A stretch of DNA of 64,000 nt from Conchocele bisecta. Lineage: Eukaryota; Mollusca; Bivalvia; Lucinida; Thyasiridae. Location of the stretch: NCBI GenBank assembly GCA_029237695.1, contig CM055272.1, positions 18,774,042 through 18,838,041 of the forward strand, in the 5' to 3' direction. Made by a program: the position numbers and the translations under genes. This document shows positions 60,175 to 64,000 of the stretch, one piece after another (positions within the stretch are counted from its first letter, which is position 1; each line of letters starts with the position of its first letter). Below the pieces are notes generated by a model that did not search any database, was not told where the DNA came from, and saw nothing but the letters and a program-made list of their open reading frames with translations.

Positions 60175-62657
60175 TGGAGTACATTTTCACTTGCAAAGTG
60201 GTGAGCAGTCCAGATTTGCTTTGCCACATTTGCAGTTTGAGCAGTCCCCTTTGCAGGAGCATTTGATCAGCTCCCTGCCCGATTTGGAAACCTCTGGAAT
60301 TGTCACCAAAACTGGTAGCCTCGACTCTGATACCTTGGTCCAGGCAAACGTCTGTGGAGAAGGAACCACTAGCTGTGTTTGTGTGCTTGTCGTCCATATT
60401 CCTGCTTGATACACTGCGCGTCGGAAATGCTGGAGTAGCGCATCGTTGGTGGGTGGCAGTTTCTCCATTGCTCGATTCTTCTGGCAGAACAGTTCCCTTC
60501 TCGTTGACAGAGCTCAAAGGACTTGTTTGTTGTCATACATGATAACAGTCAGTCTATCGAGCTTCTGGAAAGGGTCGTCGTCGAGATCCAGCCGCTGGAA
60601 GGGGTGACCTGCCAGATACACAAATGTGTCTGTGACGTCTTCATAGGCCTGCCAGGCCTGCCAAGCAGACTTCTTGCCCTTGCCATTGAAGGCAGATGTT
60701 GTGTCACTACCTGAAAATGCGTGGAACACAGCCAATCCTCGTGACTGTGGCTGCCCCAGGCTCGCACAGATAAAGTTAATGTGGTAAAACCTATAAGTCT
60801 TGCCCATGCCAAAGGCCACCCAGATGTCGGCCAATGGTTGAGTCGCAATGAGATCATGGAATGTGCCTGCAAGGATAACTACAATATCTGTATCCACTGT
60901 ATGCACTTGAATAGTCTTTTCTCCATGCTCCAGTACATGCAGTACATGAACCACGATCCTGGTGTCCGCCTGCTCATAATTGCAGTTTTGCATGGGGATG
61001 CTGGTTCCAATAAATGTCACAGATTGCCCTGATGTGACATATACAGCTTTGGCTGGTGGTCAGTGGAACTTTTCAAAAAGGAAAACAGCTCCTTCCTGTT
61101 GTCTGGGTCACGGAGGCAGTCCACCCAATTGCTTGGAAGTTTTGTCTCGCCCGACACTTTCCTGCGTACGCCATTGCCTCTCTTTTCCCGGGTAGATTCC
61201 TTTAAACTGTCTGGCATGTATGTGTCCCACACAACATCCAACCTTGTGGCAGCCTGTAGCTGCTTCTCTAGGTATGGTATGAAAACCCTGTCTGCATACT
61301 CGTGGAAGAAGCTGACGCTGGTAGTGGGCAGGCAGTGATCGATGACAGCACCATCCAGGACCTTGCAGTCGTAAGTCGATGGTGGCTCTGATTGCCCGAG
61401 CTGCTCAAGACATTGCAGCAAGTCAGACTTCGTGTTTGGAAGATGAAGCTTGCCAAAGTCTGAGAGGGAAGGAGGGAAGGACTGTATCTCAAGTGCAAAG
61501 AACTCGGCCAAGTCACCTTCACGGTTCTGCATGGATATGTATAGCTGGCCAAATAGTGCCACAATGTTCTGATCGTCTTCCCCTGCTTAGATGTTGCCTT
61601 GTGTTTAGGTTTCCTCCTGAAGAGTTCCAGAGAATTCCTCTTGATTGGGCCATGGATAGAGTGGCTGCGCACATTCTTGACGAATTCCTAGTACTGGTTC
61701 TTGCCTATATATTCCATAGTGCGCACTGTGGTTACCACTGATTTGTTTGTACAGTTGCGATTATCGAGAGTTACTAGATCAGGGAAATCATCAAAGAATG
61801 GGTTTCCCATTCTTCTGATGGTTTCGGAGAGGGTGGTAACCTGTCGCTGGAAGGTCTTCTTTTTCGAGAGACCCTGCTCGTGGTACTGGAAGCTCTTGGG
61901 GGATTTCTGCGTCATCATCAGGAATGTATTCTTCCTCAAACTGATTCAGCAATCTGGCCATCTATGGCCCCGGGAGCATCCACCGTCGAAAGCTAACAGG
62001 GTTTTCTGTAAGCCCAACAACACCGCCAGAACCTTTCACAATCTTGTTCTCCTGCCCATGAGCCTGGTCAAATGGGATCGTAGATAACTTGTTGGTGGTC
62101 TTGGAAAGGACCCAATGAGAACACTTTTCAAACTCATACTTGATAGTGTCGGGCAAGGACTTCATATCCCTGATGTGAACAGGCACCCACCGTGAGTAAT
62201 TCACATGATCCAAGGCAAAGAACAGTGGTGTGAGTTCCTCCAAGACGTCCACATAGAGAGGAAAATTCTTCTCTCTGTGAGCCCTGATGAAGATGAGGAT
62301 TAGGGTTTCATATCTCATGATCAAGTCCCAGTACATGAAAGTAGAACTCTTCTTCATCATGTCGTTTCTCCAAGCCATGACAGACTCGTTGGGTCCCTCG
62401 CTCTGCACTAAAGCCTCCTTCTGGAGATTATGCATGGTCGATAGTGTGACTTGGTGGGCATGCCTGATTCGAGTTAGGTGTGCCGCCTTGAGATTTGAAT
62501 TAGCTGTGCCAGAGGATGCTATTGCTGCATCTGTGAGTGCCGTTGTCCAGCCGGAACTATCCAATACATCTCCCAGTGTATTCCAGAGGGCCATTTCTGT
62601 GTGCAGACCACCTAACATAACCACAAGGGCGTTGGGTAAAATGAAATGATTCGACAC
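60175..62657 (-). pseudogene. Broken gene, EADT/DTD/SG[CS]DT family, copy 2
   Basis: About 820 codons on the minus strand resemble a family of unnamed invertebrate proteins. Segments in order are 61964-62657 (VVMLGGLHTEMALWNTLGDV and RYETLILIFIRAHRE), about 61575-61940 (MGNPFFDDFPDLVTLD), 61017-61562 (LHLPNTKSDLLQC, DYADRVFIPY-like), 60514-61020 and 60187-60468. Lesions are TAG at 61962-61964 and 61688-61690, and frame changes near 61895, 61560, 61040 and 60495. Motifs in 60514-61020 are EQADTRIV (60975), VDTDIVVIL (60897) and FSGSDTTSAF (60717). The C-terminus is KCSCKGDCSNCKCGKANLDC, a C-x-C metal-binding-like tail. Copy 1 at 13652-15700 has the same motif order but is much diverged. Confidence 0.7.
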
Positions 62658-63419
62658 TATCCATATACATGTATCATCAAGTATTTACAGTATTTACCTT
62701 ACAACATATTTGTTGTATTTTTTTAAATTCTTGTAGAAACAAAACTTTCTTGTTGTTTTTTGTTGTTGTTGTTGCGGAACTTCCCTCGCTTATATTATGT
62801 GGCACCGCCCGAAATGGGATGGTGTAATTGATGTACAGATTGTCAGAGTCTTAACTACCAATTCAAAATGAACACATCGTATTATAAAGGTAACAGGGCG
62901 ATATACAGCCGTCAAATTAATTCCGCTGTTCGGACATTGTGAATAAAATTACCAAGAGCAGGGCTGGGTCAGGACTCCCTGTACCCATCCAGTGAACCCT
63001 CGACTGACCCATCCTCTTGGAACAGACAGTAGACACATGATAGGACCACAAAACTATATAAAAAACTTGAAATGAGTATTTACAATCAGTTGTTGGTATT
63101 TTCCTTACGGAACTATGCGAAATTTACAAAGATTACAGACATCATTTGATGATTTTGGCGGCCATCATGGAATTTCGTCATGATAATGGGCATGACATGT
63201 GAACATTGCAATAGTCTTCTTACGACTCATATGACTGGAGAAAAGCGTTATATTCCATAGATGGCGTCCATCTTGAATGTTGGTGCTTATGTTAAAATCT
63301 CCGGAGGGCTCCTAGGCTAACATTGATTAGTATGCCATAAGGAAGCCTCATGCCAAATGTGGTGCTTTTATCAGCCAGGTAACGGTAATCTCTAAACATA
63401 GCCCTAACCAACCTAACTA

Positions 63420-64000
63420 TAGACACATAAATATACAAATAGGTTGACCATGGCTGTAGACAATGCTCATTCCGGGGCCAAGCGAACACCTACGTAATGC
63501 ATGTGTCTCATGACGTTACTAGAACGCGCCATTACGTCACCATACCAGTTCACAACGGTCACACTGTAATTTTGAAATTGATGCAGCTGCATCACGCGAC
63601 GTGTACCGCGGCCCCGAAATATGCATGTGTAAATCAGCTGTTTGAATGGAGCAGATTATGAAAGTACCGAACGTACTACATAAATGCAGTAGTATAGACG
63701 GTATTAGTACGTTACCGTTTTTGTATAACAAGATAACAGAGTGAAACAAACACCCCACACCTACAATATAGTATAAAAACCTATTAAAAACGGTATCACA
63801 ATAAGCCTTATATATAGGGGTTTAAACCCATAGACCGTAAAAGGTGAAAAAAGTAAAAAGTTTATAGATAGTGGTGTTATATGTTATATAACCACTTAAA
63901 CAAAAAATGAAAACCACTATAAATAATTTACAATTAAACATTAACTATTTTCTATATATAAACAACAATAATATACAAACATGAGCCGACAAAGTCCTGC
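63420..64000. other. Gene-free window end
   Basis: AT-rich, with no recognisable gene. A short inverted structure lies near 63880-63905 (GTGGTGTTATATG/ATATAACCAC). Confidence 0.4.

Larger units (their letters stand above)
59342..63419 (-). mobile_element. Second TIR DNA transposon with a FEN/XPG-like gene (dead)
   Basis: The left TIR (59342-59493) and right TIR (63257-63419) are imperfect inverted repeats of about 150 bp. TAGTTAGGT faces ACCTAACTA at the ends. ATTACCGTTACCTG, TGATAAAAGCACCA, TGTTAGCCTAGGAGCCCTCC and AAGATGG(C/A)CGCCAT are mirrored. The interior holds one broken gene on the minus strand. The TIRs differ in sequence from those of 12965-16547, although both contain AAGATGGCCGCC. 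Confidence 0.7.

Overview
This is eukaryotic nuclear DNA, most likely from a bivalve mollusc. It is AT-rich, has an exon pair with canonical splice sites, and is packed with LINEs, SINEs, MITEs and satellites. The repeat types resemble those I recall from clam genomes; no species can be assigned. Very little is live host coding sequence. The best host gene is a small chromodomain gene on the minus strand, with exons at 57785-58037 and 55250-55324. A terminal exon of a short-chain-collagen-C4-like gene (30424-30899) is broken by two stops.

Layout. 0-4.2 kb: a SINE nested in a CAGTG-TIR MITE, then a 5'-truncated L1/Tx1-like LINE with a perfect 14-bp target duplication. 4.2-12.9 kb: gene-poor DNA, copies of a 518-bp TIR element and a 65-bp tandem repeat. 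13-16.5 kb: a TIR transposon with a broken gene whose motifs look FEN/XPG-like. 17-19 kb: nested MITEs and a direct duplication. 20-30 kb: two copies of one LINE family in opposite orientation, two copies of a 490-bp repeat, and a deleted Ty3/Gypsy element with integrase before reverse transcriptase. 30.4-33.7 kb: the collagen-like exon, SINEs and a partial duplicate of the left edge of the window. 33.7-37.5 kb: no gene seen. 37.5-49.6 kb: a 38-bp minisatellite interrupted by a 6.5-kb palindromic element. 50-53 kb: hairpin MITEs and a SINE with target duplication. 54-58 kb: an uncharacterised Pro/Thr-rich ORF and the chromodomain gene. 59.3-63.4 kb: a second TIR transposon carrying a relative of the 13-16.5 kb gene.

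The two most interesting systems are these. (1) The element at about 41996-48480 has 2.5-kb inverted arms, a T-shaped hairpin terminus, a large ORF duplicated in both arms and broken at different places in each, and a second convergent ORF whose stop overlaps the first. It looks like a hairpin-ended virus-like or transposon genome. (2) Two TIR-bounded elements each hold a dead member of one uncharacterised gene family. Its EADT, DTD and SG[CS]DT motifs line up in order with the acidic motifs of FEN1/XPG nucleases, and its C-terminus is Cys-rich. Everything here was read by eye; family names are recognition and inference, not database results.
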